From Janthinobacterium lividum (GTDB lineage: Bacteria; Pseudomonadota; Gammaproteobacteria; Burkholderiales; Burkholderiaceae_D): a stretch of DNA of 64,000 nt. The notes beneath the pieces were generated by a model. It saw only the letters and a list, made by a program, of their open reading frames with translations, was not told the DNA's origin and did not search any database. The position numbers and the translations under genes were made by a program. Below, piece by piece: positions 18,186 to 27,561 of the stretch (position 1 is its first letter; each line of letters opens with the position of its first letter). Location of the stretch: assembly GCF_034424625.1 (NCBI RefSeq), contig NZ_CP139976.1, forward strand, positions 6,138,001 through 6,202,000. Direction: 5' to 3'.

Positions 18186-19298
18186 TTATTTACGTAAGAT
18201 TTCACTGCCTGCACACACCAGGCTGGCCTTGATGATTTCATCCTCGCGGTCGATCAGCAATTGGTCGTCCTTGTCGATGATGAGCTTTAAGAAGTCCAGC
18301 ACGTTGCGCGCATACAGGGCCGAGGCATCGGCCGCCACCAGGGTCGCCAGGTTCGGTTCGCCCACGATGTAGACGCCGTGTTTCAGCACGGTCTTGCCCA
18401 GTTCGGACAGGGGGCAGTTGCCGCCCTGCTCCACGGCCAGGTCGACGATGACGGAGCCCGGTTTCATGGCCTTTACCGTTTCTTCGGAAATGAGCACGGG
18501 CGCGGCGCGGCCGGGGATCAGCGCCGTGGTGATGATGATGTCGGCCAGTTTCGCCCGTTCGTGCACCAGTTCGGCCTGGCGCCGCATCCAGTCGGCCGGC
18601 ATGGCGCGCGCATAGCCGCCCGAACCCTTGGCGATCTCTTTTTCTTCATCGGTGAGGAAAGGCACGTCGAGGAACTTGGCGCCCAGCGACTCCACTTGTT
18701 CCTTGACGGGCGGGCGCACGTCGGACGCCTCGATGACGGCGCCCAGGCGCTTGGCCGTGGCGATCGCCTGCAGCCCTGCCACGCCCACGCCCATGATCAG
18801 CACGCGGGCCGCCTTGACGGTGCCGGCTGCCGTCATCAGCATCGGCATGAAGCGCTGATAGGTATTCGCGGCCACCAGCACGGCCTTGTAGCCGGCGATA
18901 TTCGCCTGCGACGACAGCACGTCCATCGACTGCGCGCGCGTGATGCGCGGCACGGCTTCCAGCGCGAAGGCGGACAGGCCGGCCGTGGCCATGGCGGCGA
19001 TATTGTCCGCGTCAAACGGGTTCAACATGCCGATCAGCACCGTGCCGCTGGCCATCAGGGCCCGTTCCGCGGCATCGGGCGCGCGTACCTTGAGCACGAT
19101 GGCGCAGCCATAGGCTTCCTGGGCGGTGCCGATCTGCGCGCCGGCGGCGGCATACGCGTCGTCGGGAATCGAGGCTTGCAAGCCCGCTCCCGACTGCACG
19201 ACGATCTGATGTTTGGCTGCCAGCTTCTTGACTGTCTCGGGCGTTGCTGCCACCCGTGTTTCACCAGGCCGTGTTTCGGCCGGTATGCCTATCCTCAT
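18186..19298 (-). CDS. pntAA: Re/Si-specific NAD(P)+ transhydrogenase subunit alpha part 1
   Basis: This 370-residue soluble subunit carries the NAD(H)-binding domain dI. The N-terminal MRIGIPAETRPGETRVAATP and the Rossmann loop MGVGVAGLQAIATAKRLGA (about residues 170-190), followed by EASDVRPPVKEQVESLGAKF, are diagnostic for the alanine-dehydrogenase/PntA family. It lacks the C-terminal membrane part, which is encoded next door. It is the first gene of the pnt operon, with a 412-bp gap to the divergent nudJ. Confidence 0.96.
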   Translation of the reverse strand: MRIGIPAETRPGETRVAATPETVKKLAAKHQIVVQSGAGLQASIPDDAYAAAGAQIGTAQEAYGCAIVLKVRAPDAAERALMASGTVLIGMLNPFDADNIAAMATAGLSAFALEAVPRITRAQSMDVLSSQANIAGYKAVLVAANTYQRFMPMLMTAAGTVKAARVLIMGVGVAGLQAIATAKRLGAVIEASDVRPPVKEQVESLGAKFLDVPFLTDEEKEIAKGSGGYARAMPADWMRRQAELVHERAKLADIIITTALIPGRAAPVLISEETVKAMKPGSVIVDLAVEQGGNCPLSELGKTVLKHGVYIVGEPNLATLVAADASALYARNVLDFLKLIIDKDDQLLIDREDEIIKASLVCAGSEILRK

Positions 19299-19710
19299 GA
19301 TGCCTCCGCTAATTGATAAACTGACTAGAATCTAACACGGAAAGCAGCGCGTTAAACGTTTGTGAACCAGCAACTTTTAGTCGTACGACACTAATTTGAC
19401 CAGCATCCCACGATTCGTTTCACCATGCGGCGCGGCGACCATATTGTGGGAAAGGTGTGTCAATCTCACCACAGTCGAGCACGTGTGCGCGCTTGTTTTG
19501 ACCACAGGGAAAGCCTATATTAGCGGGCGTTTCCTGCCATCTTGCCGCCAATGCCCCCATGCTAGTGCGCTCCCCGGGAAAGACGTAAGTACCTCCCACC
19601 GCTATTTGCTAAAACGTTGTCATTTATCAATATGTCCGCGCAACAGAAGGCCGGCTTCAAACCGCGCGCGCAGAACAAGATAAAATGTCGGCTCTTTCAA
19701 GGATGGAATC
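19299..19710. other. non-coding gap between pnt operon and nudJ
   Basis: This 412-bp divergent promoter region holds no credible gene. GTGAACCAGCAACTTTTAGT at 19362-19381 closely resembles a segment at 62072-62090 upstream of the RidA-like gene (see findings). A plus-strand frame at 19396-19683 has no recognisable content. GATAAAATG at 19679-19687 could supply a weak -10 for nudJ. Confidence 0.4.
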
Positions 19711-20190
19711 ATGCCGAGAATCTGGAAACCCTCTGTCACCGTTGCCGCCATCGTCGAGCGCGACGGCCTGTTTTTACTGATTGAAGAAGAGACCAGCGAA
19801 GGCATCAAGCTCAACCAGCCGGCCGGTCATCTCGATCCGTTCGAGTCGCTGGAGCAGGCGGTGATCCGCGAAACGCTGGAAGAAGCGGCCTACGATTTCA
19901 TCCCCACGGCACTGGTCGGCATGTATATGTCGCGCTATCAGTCACTGCGCACGGGCGAGGACGTGACCTATTTGCGCTTCACCTTCTGCGGCACGGCCGG
20001 CGCCGAGCATGACCGCCCGCTGGACGAAGGCATCATCCGCACCCTGTGGATGACGCGCGACGAGCTGGCGGCGTGCCAGGAACGCCACCGCAGCCCGCTG
20101 GTGCTGCAGTGCGTGGACGAATACCTGGCCGGCCGGCGCGCGCCGCTGGCCCTGCTGCACACGCATGCGTCCGTTTTCAATAGCGCATAG
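19711..20190 (+). CDS. nudJ: NUDIX hydrolase, NudJ-like
   Basis: This 159-residue pyrophosphohydrolase has a perfect Nudix box, GHLDPFESLEQAVIRETLEEA (Gx5Ex7REx2EE), near residues 39-59. E. coli NudJ hydrolyses nucleoside tri- and diphosphates and hydroxymethylpyrimidine pyrophosphate. As in E. coli, it lies immediately before mnmA (29-bp gap, same strand), which is the main reason for choosing NudJ over other Nudix members. The exact substrate is not decided by sequence. Confidence 0.85.
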   Translation: MPRIWKPSVTVAAIVERDGLFLLIEEETSEGIKLNQPAGHLDPFESLEQAVIRETLEEAAYDFIPTALVGMYMSRYQSLRTGEDVTYLRFTFCGTAGAEHDRPLDEGIIRTLWMTRDELAACQERHRSPLVLQCVDEYLAGRRAPLALLHTHASVFNSA

Positions 20191-20219
20191 CAATATTATT
20201 AAAGTAACTGGAAAGCAAG

Positions 20220-21341
20220 ATGAGCAAGAAGAAAGTCGTTATCGGCATGTCGGGCGGGGTCGATTCCTCGGTCGCGGCATGGATGCTGAAGGAACAAGGC
20301 TATGAAGTCATCGGCCTGTTCATGAAAAACTGGGAAGATGACGACGATTCGGAATACTGCTCCACGCGCCAGGACTGGATCGACGCGGCCAGCGTGGCCG
20401 ACGTCATCGGCGTCGATATCGAAGCCGTCAATTTCGCCTCCGAATACAAGGACCGCGTGTTCGCCGATTTCCTGCGCGAATACCAGGCCGGCCGCACGCC
20501 GAACCCGGACGTGCTGTGCAACGCCGAAATCAAGTTCAAGGCATTCCTCGACCATGCCATGACCCTGGGCGCCGACCTGATCGCCACCGGCCACTACGCG
20601 CGCGTGCGCCAGGCGCCCACCGATGCGGGCCGCTACGAGCTGCTGAAAGCCGTCGACGCCAGCAAGGACCAAAGCTACTTCCTGCACCGCCTGAACCAGG
20701 CGCAGTTGTCGAAGACCTTGTTCCCGCTCGGTGAAATCCCGAAGACGCAAGTGCGCCAGATCGCCGAGAAACTGGCCCTGCCGAACGCGCAGAAGAAGGA
20801 TTCAACGGGCATCTGTTTTATTGGCGAACGCCCATTCCGCGAATTTTTGAACCGCTACCTGTCGTACAAGCCGGGCCCGATGAAGACGGCCGATGGCAAG
20901 ACCGTGGGCGAACACGTGGGACTGAGTTTTTATACCCTGGGCCAGCGCAAGGGCATCGGCATCGGCGGCGTGAAGTCGTACCAGAATGCGGACGGCAGCA
21001 GCGACGCCTGGTATGTGGCGCGCAAGGATATCGCCAACAACACCCTGTGGGTGGTGCAAGGCCATGACCACCCGTGGCTGCTGTCGCCATCCCTGACGGC
21101 CGACCAGGCCAGCTGGGTTGCCGGTGTGGCGCCGCAAGCGGGCGCCTTGAGCGCCAAGACGCGCTACCGCCAGGCCGACGTGGCTTGCCAGCTGCTGCCG
21201 GATGGGAATGAACACTTCAGCCTGGCGTTTGACCAGGCGCAATGGGCCGTCACGCCCGGCCAGTCGGCCGTGCTGTATGACGGCGACGTGTGCCTCGGTG
21301 GCGGCATCATCGCCAGCGCCACCGGTTTGGCCGGTAGTTAG
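20220..21341 (+). CDS. mnmA: tRNA-specific 2-thiouridylase MnmA
   Basis: MnmA installs the 2-thio group on wobble U34 of tRNA-Lys, -Glu and -Gln, taking persulfide sulfur from the Tus/IscS relay. The 373-residue protein has the PP-loop ATP site [10 protein letters not shown] (residues 11-20), the catalytic cysteine in [12 protein letters not shown] and the second cysteine in [31 protein letters not shown] starts the C-terminal tRNA-binding region. AAAGCAAGATG provides a modest ribosome site. Its last four bases overlap the end of the convergent receiver gene. Confidence 0.97.
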   Translation: MSKKKVVIGMSGGVDSSVAAWMLKEQGYEVIGLFMKNWEDDDDSEYCSTRQDWIDAASVADVIGVDIEAVNFASEYKDRVFADFLREYQAGRTPNPDVLCNAEIKFKAFLDHAMTLGADLIATGHYARVRQAPTDAGRYELLKAVDASKDQSYFLHRLNQAQLSKTLFPLGEIPKTQVRQIAEKLALPNAQKKDSTGICFIGERPFREFLNRYLSYKPGPMKTADGKTVGEHVGLSFYTLGQRKGIGIGGVKSYQNADGSSDAWYVARKDIANNTLWVVQGHDHPWLLSPSLTADQASWVAGVAPQAGALSAKTRYRQADVACQLLPDGNEHFSLAFDQAQWAVTPGQSAVLYDGDVCLGGGIIASATGLAGS

Positions 21342-21751
21342 GAGTTGCCTTGCGCGGCAGCGGCAAGCGCCTGCTGCTGCTTGCGCACCATGGCAATCAC
21401 AGTGTTGCGCACGGTTTTCAGGACCGTGTCGGCCATGAAGGGTTTCACGATGAAGCCCGACACGCCCATGGCGTGGGCGGCCTGCAGCGAAGCGGCATCG
21501 ATGCCGCCCGAGACCATGAAAATGAGCGTCTTCGGATACTGTGAGCGGATGGTTTGCACCACGTTGGTCCCATCTTCCACCTGCTCGCGCGCGATGCACA
21601 CGAAATGCGGGTGGTGCTTGACCAGCAGCGCCAGCCCCAGCGCGCTGGTATGCGTCTGCCCGCAGACATCGTAGCCGCCATCGGTCAGGACCGTGTTCAG
21701 CAGGCCGCGCGCCACGGCGCTGCTATCGATCAGGACTGTCTTTAACATCAT
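21338..21751 (-). CDS. stand-alone receiver-domain protein lacking the phospho-acceptor Asp
   Basis: This 137-residue protein is a single CheY-like receiver fold (about residues 3-120) plus an Ala/Gln-rich tail. The acidic pocket is only partly kept (LIDSS, one Asp). The position of the phosphorylated Asp, six residues after the conserved Pro (PHFVCIA), is Ala54; the following DG, the switch Ser (MVSGG) and the Lys (IVKPF) remain. It is therefore probably a pseudo-receiver. The start at 21751 (ATGATG) is preceded by AAGGGAAGTAATC on the minus strand. No kinase or output domain is nearby. Its 3' end overlaps mnmA by four bases. Confidence 0.85.
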   Translation of the reverse strand: MMLKTVLIDSSAVARGLLNTVLTDGGYDVCGQTHTSALGLALLVKHHPHFVCIAREQVEDGTNVVQTIRSQYPKTLIFMVSGGIDAASLQAAHAMGVSGFIVKPFMADTVLKTVRNTVIAMVRKQQQALAAAAQGNS

Positions 21752-21798
21752 GATTACTTCCCTTGCTTGATTTATTCCGTGTTCTGGCCAAAAGCGCT

Positions 21799-22572
21799 CT
21801 ATTTTTCCCACACGAGCTTGTTCCAGGTCACGCCTAACGTGACATCCGTTTTCAGCGCCACTAACTTTCTTGAAAGATACAGTATTTCCCGCTCTTTTCG
21901 CAGGCTTTCGCCCAGCGCGCCGGGCAAAATGCCCGCGCCGGCCATCACGGCGTCGATATTGCCGTAGGCGCGCAACAGTTTCGCGCCCGTCTTCAGGCCG
22001 ATCTTCGACACGCCGGGGATGCTGTCGGTGACGTCGCCCATCAGCGCCAGTAGGTCGGGCAGCAGTTCCGGCGGCACGCCGAACTTTTTCTCGACCCAGG
22101 CGTGGTCGTGCCAGACACCCTTGAAGTGATCCCATACCAGCGCGCCGTGGGCGATCAAGCCGTGCAAATCCTTGTCGGTGGTGGCGATGACGGCCGCGCC
22201 GCGCCCCTCGTGCAGCCAGCGCATGACGGCCGTGCCGATCACGTCGTCGGCTTCGACCTCGGGAATGCTGACCACGTGCATGCCGAAGCTGGCCAGCGTG
22301 GCGTAAAAGCCGGGCAAGGCGTCGCGCAGCACCTGCGGCATGGGCTGGCGCCCTTCGCGGTAGCCGGCATACAGGGCGTGACGCCAGGTCGGGCCGCCGA
22401 AGTCGAAGGCGGGCAGGATGTGCGTCGGCTCGTGGTCGTTGATGAGGGTGCGGAACGACGACAGCGCATGGCGCAGCGCGATCTCCGCCTTCAGGTCGGA
22501 GTCGGGTTCAGGACTGGCTTCGTAGACGCGGCGTACGATATTCAAGCCGTCGATAGCGAGGAGTCTGGCCAT
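21799..22572 (-). CDS. 5'-3' exonuclease / flap endonuclease-like protein
   Basis: This 257-residue protein matches the 5'-3' exonuclease domain of DNA polymerase I in stand-alone form, similar in size to E. coli ExoIX (Xni). Metal-binding acidic residues are visible in LLAIDGLNIVRR (N-terminus), VEADDVIGT, TTDKDLHGL and MGDVTDSIPGVSKIG; the last is the helix-hairpin-helix DNA-binding segment. Likely roles are flap or RNA-primer processing. It lies 47 bp upstream of the receiver gene on the same strand; a functional link is not evident. Confidence 0.88.
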   Translation of the reverse strand: MARLLAIDGLNIVRRVYEASPEPDSDLKAEIALRHALSSFRTLINDHEPTHILPAFDFGGPTWRHALYAGYREGRQPMPQVLRDALPGFYATLASFGMHVVSIPEVEADDVIGTAVMRWLHEGRGAAVIATTDKDLHGLIAHGALVWDHFKGVWHDHAWVEKKFGVPPELLPDLLALMGDVTDSIPGVSKIGLKTGAKLLRAYGNIDAVMAGAGILPGALGESLRKEREILYLSRKLVALKTDVTLGVTWNKLVWEK

Positions 22573-22643
22573 GCGGTAAGTGGATACTGGTTGAATCGGG
22601 CATTTTACCGTATGGTTCGCCGCACATCGGGCTTGAATGCCGC

Positions 22644-23315
22644 TTATTTGGCGAAATCGTAGGGTCCGCCACGCTCCAGCGCGCGCTGGTAGGCGGGCCG
22701 CGCATGGATGCGCTGCAGGAAGGCCGTCAGCTTCGGCAGGCGCTCGTCGAGTCCGCCGCGCATGGCCGCCGCTTCCAGCGGAAAGCTCATCTGGATGTCG
22801 GCTGCCGTGAATTCATTGCCGGCAAACCATTTGGTTTTCTCCAGCTCCGCTTCCATGTAGGCCAGCTGGCTGTTGATATTGGGCAGGATGAAGCTGCTCT
22901 TGACCTTGCCGGCGATGCCGCGCGCGATGGGTTTGACGAAAAACGGCATCGGCGACGATTCGACCTTGTCGAACACCAGCTTCATCAGCAGCGGCGGCAT
23001 GGCCGAGCCTTCCGCGAAATGCAGCCAGTAGGTCCAGCGCAGCTTGTCCGGCGTGCCGGCCGCCGGGATCAAGCGGCCATTGCCATAGCGCTCGACCAGG
23101 TAGTCGATGATGGCGCCCGATTCGGCGATGGTGTTGGCGCCGTCCGTGATCACGGGCGACTTGCCCAGCGGATGCACGGCCTTCAGCGAGGCGGGCGCCA
23201 GCATGGTCTTCGGGTCGCGCTGGTAGCGCTTGACCTCATAGTCGAGGCCCAGTTCCTCGAGCAGCCAGAGCACGCGCTGCGAGCGCGAGTTGTTCAGATG
23301 GTGGACGACGATCAT
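22644..23315 (-). CDS. glutathione S-transferase family protein
   Basis: This 223-residue cytosolic GST has an N-terminal thioredoxin-fold domain (MIVVHHLNNSRSQRVLWLLE; the Ser of NNSRS is the likely catalytic residue) with the cis-Pro and GSH-gamma-Glu motifs GKSPVITDG and ESGAIIDYL, then an all-helical C-terminal domain (NEFTAADIQMSFPLEAA). The start at 23315 is chosen because the upstream extension to 23378 has no fold content. Substrate unknown. Confidence 0.9.
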   Translation of the reverse strand: MIVVHHLNNSRSQRVLWLLEELGLDYEVKRYQRDPKTMLAPASLKAVHPLGKSPVITDGANTIAESGAIIDYLVERYGNGRLIPAAGTPDKLRWTYWLHFAEGSAMPPLLMKLVFDKVESSPMPFFVKPIARGIAGKVKSSFILPNINSQLAYMEAELEKTKWFAGNEFTAADIQMSFPLEAAAMRGGLDERLPKLTAFLQRIHARPAYQRALERGGPYDFAK

Positions 23316-23478
23316 GGTTTTCCCGTTAGGCGATGGTTGAGTTCCAGTATAGCCGGGACGGCCGGATCGGGTCGGCACAAGCGGATCGGCGAAAAAATTG
23401 CGAAAAACAGTATTTTCAATTGATAACTTTTCAATATTCCCTTATCTTGTTTTGTTTCCAATAAGTAAGGAAACCCCT

Positions 23479-24531
23479 GTGGATTTCGACGCAAACAACA
23501 CTCCTCCCCGACAAGAAGCCATCACCTTCAGCGCCACCGGCAGCGAATACTTCCGTATCTGGATCGTCAACCTGCTGCTGAGCATCGTCACCCTGGGCAT
23601 TTATTCCGCCTGGGCCAAGGTGCGCCGCAACCGCTATTTCTATTCCAGCACCCACCTGGCGGGCAGCAGCTTCGAATACCACGGCAACGCCGTGGCCATC
23701 CTGAAAGGCCGCATCGCCGCCGTGGTGCTGATCGCCGGCTACAACATCGCCTTCCAGGTCTCGCCCGTCGTCGGCTTGCTGATGTTCGTGCTGCTGGCCG
23801 CCATCCTGCCCTGGCTGGTCTGGAAAAGCCTGCAATTCAAGCTGTACAACACCAGCTACCGCGGCATCCGCTTCGGCTTTGGCGGCAGCGCCAGGGAAGC
23901 CTACAAGTACTTCCTGTGGCTGCCCATCCTGAATACCTTCACGGGCGGCCTGATGACGCCTTTCCTGCACCAGCGCCTGAAGCGCTTCCAGCACACGCAA
24001 AGCCGTTTCGGCGCCACCCATTTCAGCTTTGACGCCACGGTCGGCAGCTTCTACAAAACCTATTTGCTGTTCTTCGCGCTGCTGCTGGGCGGCTTGCTGG
24101 TGCTGATTTTCGTCGTCTTCGGCAGCGTGTTCGCCTCGTTTGCGGCCAATGCGAATGACAAGACCAAGGTTGGCAGCCTGCTGTTTGCCATCGGCGCCCT
24201 GTACCTGTGGGCATTCACCGTGCTGCCGCTGTTCCTGACCATGATCCAGAACCTGATCTGGAACCATACGCGCTTGCAGCAGCACCAGTTCCAGTCGCAG
24301 CTGACATGGGGCCGCACCACCTTCGTCATGCTGAGCAACCTGCTGGGTATCGTCGTCACCCTGGGCCTGTTTACGCCATTCGCCCATGTGCGCTGGCTGA
24401 AATACCGCCTGGAAGCGACCTCCATGCTGGTGCACGGCAGCCTGGACGAGTTTGTCGCCGCCACGGGCCAGCAAGTGTCGGCCACGGGCGAAGGCATGGT
24501 CGACCTGCTGGACTTCGACCTGTCGCTGTAG
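23479..24531 (+). CDS. DUF898 (YjgN-family) inner-membrane protein
   Basis: This 350-residue membrane protein of unknown function has two copies of a hydrophobic unit, each near an LGIYSAWAKVRRNRYF-type or LGLFTPFAHVRWLKYRL-type basic motif, and about six membrane segments. The GTG at 23479 is chosen because AAGGA precedes it by eight bases and the earlier TTG at 23398 lacks a site. An M48 peptidase gene starts one base after its stop, and the pair is seen in other genomes. A link to envelope protein quality control is only an inference from that neighbour. Confidence 0.85.
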   Translation: MDFDANNTPPRQEAITFSATGSEYFRIWIVNLLLSIVTLGIYSAWAKVRRNRYFYSSTHLAGSSFEYHGNAVAILKGRIAAVVLIAGYNIAFQVSPVVGLLMFVLLAAILPWLVWKSLQFKLYNTSYRGIRFGFGGSAREAYKYFLWLPILNTFTGGLMTPFLHQRLKRFQHTQSRFGATHFSFDATVGSFYKTYLLFFALLLGGLLVLIFVVFGSVFASFAANANDKTKVGSLLFAIGALYLWAFTVLPLFLTMIQNLIWNHTRLQQHQFQSQLTWGRTTFVMLSNLLGIVVTLGLFTPFAHVRWLKYRLEATSMLVHGSLDEFVAATGQQVSATGEGMVDLLDFDLSL

Positions 24532-24532
24532 C

Positions 24533-25546
24533 ATGACGCTCGATCACGACGCGCCGGGCGCGGCCCCCGTGCCCGCGCGCTATTTCGACGGCCAGACCTC
24601 GCGCCTGTACCACGTCACGCTCAGCGTGCGCGATGGCATGGCCGTGCTGGCCGGCGACATCGAGCGCAGCTGCCCGCTGGACGAGCTGCATGTATCCGAA
24701 CGCAGCAGCCATGCCGTGCGCAAGGTCAGTTTTGCCGATGGCGCCTACCTGGAAATCGCCGACCAGGCGGCCTTCAACAGCCTGCTGCACGATACGGGCC
24801 ACCGCGACGGCTGGGTGGTGCGGCTGCAGCAAAGCTGGCGCGGCGCCCTGCTGGCCACCGTGGCCACCATCGTGGCCCTGTGGCTCAGCTATCAATACCT
24901 GCTGCCGCTGGCGGCCAAGGGCATCGCGTATGCCCTGCCGCAGTCGGTCGAACGGCAGCTGGGCCAGGGCGTGCTCGATATGCTGGACCGCCATGTATTC
25001 GCGCCCAGCCAGCTCGATGGCGCGCGCCAGCAAGCCTTGCGGGCCCAGTTCGCGCGCCTGGCCACGCCCGGCAACAGCACGCCCGCGCACCGCATCGTGT
25101 TTCGCAAGAGCAAGATCGGCCCGAACGCGTTTGCCCTGCCGTCCGGCGACATCGTGCTGACGGACGAAATGATCGAACTGCTGCCGGACGACCAGGCCAT
25201 CATGGGCGTGCTGGCGCACGAGCTGGGGCACCTGCAGCAGCGCCACCTGACGCGGCGCATCATCCAGACCTCGGCCGTGGGCGCCGGCGCGGCGCTGCTG
25301 TTCGGCGACGTCTCGACGGTGGTGGCCACCCTGCCGCCGCTGCTGCTGGACTTGAAGTATTCGCGCGATGTCGAACGCGATGCAGACGACTACGCGATCG
25401 CCATGCTGCGCCAGAACGGCATACCCCTGGAACACCTGGCGCAAGTATTTGTCGCCCTGGGCAAGCTGGACCACGGCACGCCGTACCTGTCGAGCCATCC
25501 GGCCAGCACTGAACGGGTCGAGCGCATCCGCGCCGCACAGCGGTGA
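24533..25546 (+). CDS. M48-family zinc metallopeptidase, membrane-bound
   Basis: This 337-residue protein has an N-terminal beta-rich region (residues 1-95), one or two membrane segments near residues 103-130 (GALLATVATIVALWLSYQY) and an M48 peptidase domain with HELGH as the zinc site plus the downstream Glu in SRDVERDADDYA. It resembles the HtpX/Oma1/BepA superfamily, closest in layout to proteins encoded beside DUF898 genes. The active site faces either cytoplasm or periplasm; sequence does not decide. An intergenic repeat starts at the base after its stop. Confidence 0.9.
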   Translation: MTLDHDAPGAAPVPARYFDGQTSRLYHVTLSVRDGMAVLAGDIERSCPLDELHVSERSSHAVRKVSFADGAYLEIADQAAFNSLLHDTGHRDGWVVRLQQSWRGALLATVATIVALWLSYQYLLPLAAKGIAYALPQSVERQLGQGVLDMLDRHVFAPSQLDGARQQALRAQFARLATPGNSTPAHRIVFRKSKIGPNAFALPSGDIVLTDEMIELLPDDQAIMGVLAHELGHLQQRHLTRRIIQTSAVGAGAALLFGDVSTVVATLPPLLLDLKYSRDVERDADDYAIAMLRQNGIPLEHLAQVFVALGKLDHGTPYLSSHPASTERVERIRAAQR

Positions 25547-25664
25547 ACACCTGACCAAACCTACTGCGCGTCGCGCTTTGCGGCCGGCGATGCTCACCGT
25601 ACTAAAGTACGGTTGCGCTTCTCGGCCACAAATCGCTGCCGCTCGCTACGGTTTTGTCAGGTGT
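25547..25664. repeat. 118-bp intergenic repeat, copy A
   Basis: The element opens ACACCTGACCAAACC and closes GGTTTTGTCAGGTGT, imperfect inverted ends, around a core with the palindrome CCGTACTAAAGTACGG and TTGCGCTTCTCGGCCAC. It begins immediately after the M48 peptidase stop codon. Copy B at 37075-37192 has the same length and nearly the same core; copy C is at 59539-59670. Confidence 0.9.
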
Positions 25665-25769
25665 CGCACGTATGGATAGCGTCACTCTGACAGTACACTT
25701 TGCCAGTCAGCAAGATCTACAAATCACCGGTACACTCAGCAATATCAGTCTGACTTCCCCGGAGTGCCC

Positions 25770-27380
25770 ATGCACCTAGTACCATTTCGCTACCTGACCT
25801 TCATTGCGACGGCAGCCATCTTTGTCCTGTCCCTGTTTTACTACGATCATTACTGGCTGCCCGTGCTGGCCGGTGCGCTGACCCTGGTCGGCATCAGCGA
25901 CCTGCTGCAAACCAAGCGCGCCCTGCGCCGCAACTACCCCATCCTCGCCCACTTCCGCTTCTTTTTTGAGAGCATCCGCCCCGAAATCCGCCAGTATTTC
26001 CTGGAAAGCGACAGCGAAGCGACGCCGTTCTCGCGCAGCCAGCGCAGCATCGTCTACCAGCGCGCCAAGGAGCAGACGGACAAGCGCCCGTTCGGCACCC
26101 AGCTCGACGTGTACGAAGCAGGCTATGAATGGATCAACCATTCCATCGCCCCCGCCAAGGTGACGGGCCACGACTTCCGCATCGAGATCGGCAACCATCC
26201 GGACTGCCCGCGTGCGAAACCGTATTCGGCCAGCGTCTTCAATATCTCGGCGATGAGCTTTGGCGCCCTGTCGGCCAATGCCATCCTGGCCCTGAACGGC
26301 GGCGCGCGCAGCGGCGGCTTCATGCACGACACGGGCGAAGGCAGCATCAGTCCTTATCACCGCGAAAACGGCGGCGACCTGGTATGGGAAATCGGCTCCG
26401 GCTACTTCGGCTGCCGCAACCAGGACGGCACGTTTTCGGAAGAGCGCTTCATCGCCAACGCCAGCTCGGAGCAGGTGAAAATGATCGAGCTGAAAATGTC
26501 GCAGGGCGCCAAGCCGGGCCACGGCGGCGTGCTGCCCGGGCCGAAAGTGACCATCGAGATCGCCACCACGCGCGGCGTGATGGTGGGCGAAGACTGCGTC
26601 TCGCCGGCCGCGCACAGCGCCTTTTCCACACCGTTGGAAATGCTGCACTTTATCGACCGCCTGCGCACGCTCTCCGGCGGCAAGCCGACGGGCTTCAAGC
26701 TGGCCATCGGCCACCCGTGGGAATTTTTCGCCATCGTCAAAGCCATGCTGGAAACGGGCATCACGCCCGACTTCATCGTCGTCGACGGCAGCGAAGGCGG
26801 CACGGGCGCGGCGCCCCTGGAATTCACTGACCACGTGGGCACGCCGCTGCAGGAAGCGCTGGTGCTCGTGCATAACACCCTGGTGGGCGCCAATCTGCGC
26901 GAGCGGATCAAGATCGGCTGCTCGGGCAAGATCATCACGGCCTTCGACATCGCCCGCCTGCTGGCGCTGGGCGCCGACTGGTGCAATTCGGCGCGCGGCT
27001 TCATGTTCGCACTGGGCTGCATCCAGTCGCAAAGCTGCCACACGGACCGCTGCCCCACGGGCGTGGCCACGCAAGACCCGCAGCGCCAGCGCGCGCTGGT
27101 GGTATCCGACAAGATCGCCCGCGTGGCGCACTTCCACCAGAACACCATGAAGGCGCTGGCCGAGCTGATCGCCGCCGCCGGCCTCGCGCATCCGCAGGAA
27201 CTGCGCCCGCACCACCTGGTGCGCCGCATCTCGCCGAACCAGGTGAAACTGGCGTCGGCCCTGCTGCCCTTCCTGGAAGCGGGCCAGCTGCTCGACCCGA
27301 GCCAGCTGCCGCAACTGCCGCCCGTATTCGGCCTGTACTGGCCCATGGCGCAATCGGCATCGTTCCAGCGCCTGGATTAA
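25770..27380 (+). CDS. membrane-anchored FMN-binding glutamate-synthase-like protein
   Basis: This 536-residue protein has one or two N-terminal hydrophobic segments (residues 8-45) followed by the FMN/Fe-S synthase domain of glutamate synthase large subunit (about residues 110-500). Visible are FGALSANAILALNGGA, GAKPGHGGVLPG, the flavin-site stretch DGSEGGTGAAP and an iron-sulfur triad Cys-x5-Cys-x4-Cys in GCIQSQSCHTDRCPTG. It lacks the glutaminase domain and has no small-subunit partner nearby, so it is unlikely to be ordinary GOGAT. The ATG at 25770 follows GGAG by five bases. Reaction unknown. Confidence 0.88.
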   Translation: MHLVPFRYLTFIATAAIFVLSLFYYDHYWLPVLAGALTLVGISDLLQTKRALRRNYPILAHFRFFFESIRPEIRQYFLESDSEATPFSRSQRSIVYQRAKEQTDKRPFGTQLDVYEAGYEWINHSIAPAKVTGHDFRIEIGNHPDCPRAKPYSASVFNISAMSFGALSANAILALNGGARSGGFMHDTGEGSISPYHRENGGDLVWEIGSGYFGCRNQDGTFSEERFIANASSEQVKMIELKMSQGAKPGHGGVLPGPKVTIEIATTRGVMVGEDCVSPAAHSAFSTPLEMLHFIDRLRTLSGGKPTGFKLAIGHPWEFFAIVKAMLETGITPDFIVVDGSEGGTGAAPLEFTDHVGTPLQEALVLVHNTLVGANLRERIKIGCSGKIITAFDIARLLALGADWCNSARGFMFALGCIQSQSCHTDRCPTGVATQDPQRQRALVVSDKIARVAHFHQNTMKALAELIAAAGLAHPQELRPHHLVRRISPNQVKLASALLPFLEAGQLLDPSQLPQLPPVFGLYWPMAQSASFQRLD

Positions 27381-27561
27381 AGCCGGCATTGCGCAAGTGG
27401 AGCAATACCACTTAATAACCACTTGCGCAAAAACCCAAATCCAATACAATACCAAAATAAGTACAAAACCAAGGCAGCTTGTCCGGTGACCGCCACGATG
27501 CGCCACCACGGTGCCAGAATACGTATGCCGTCGTCACAATACATACCGGAGGAGTTGCAGC

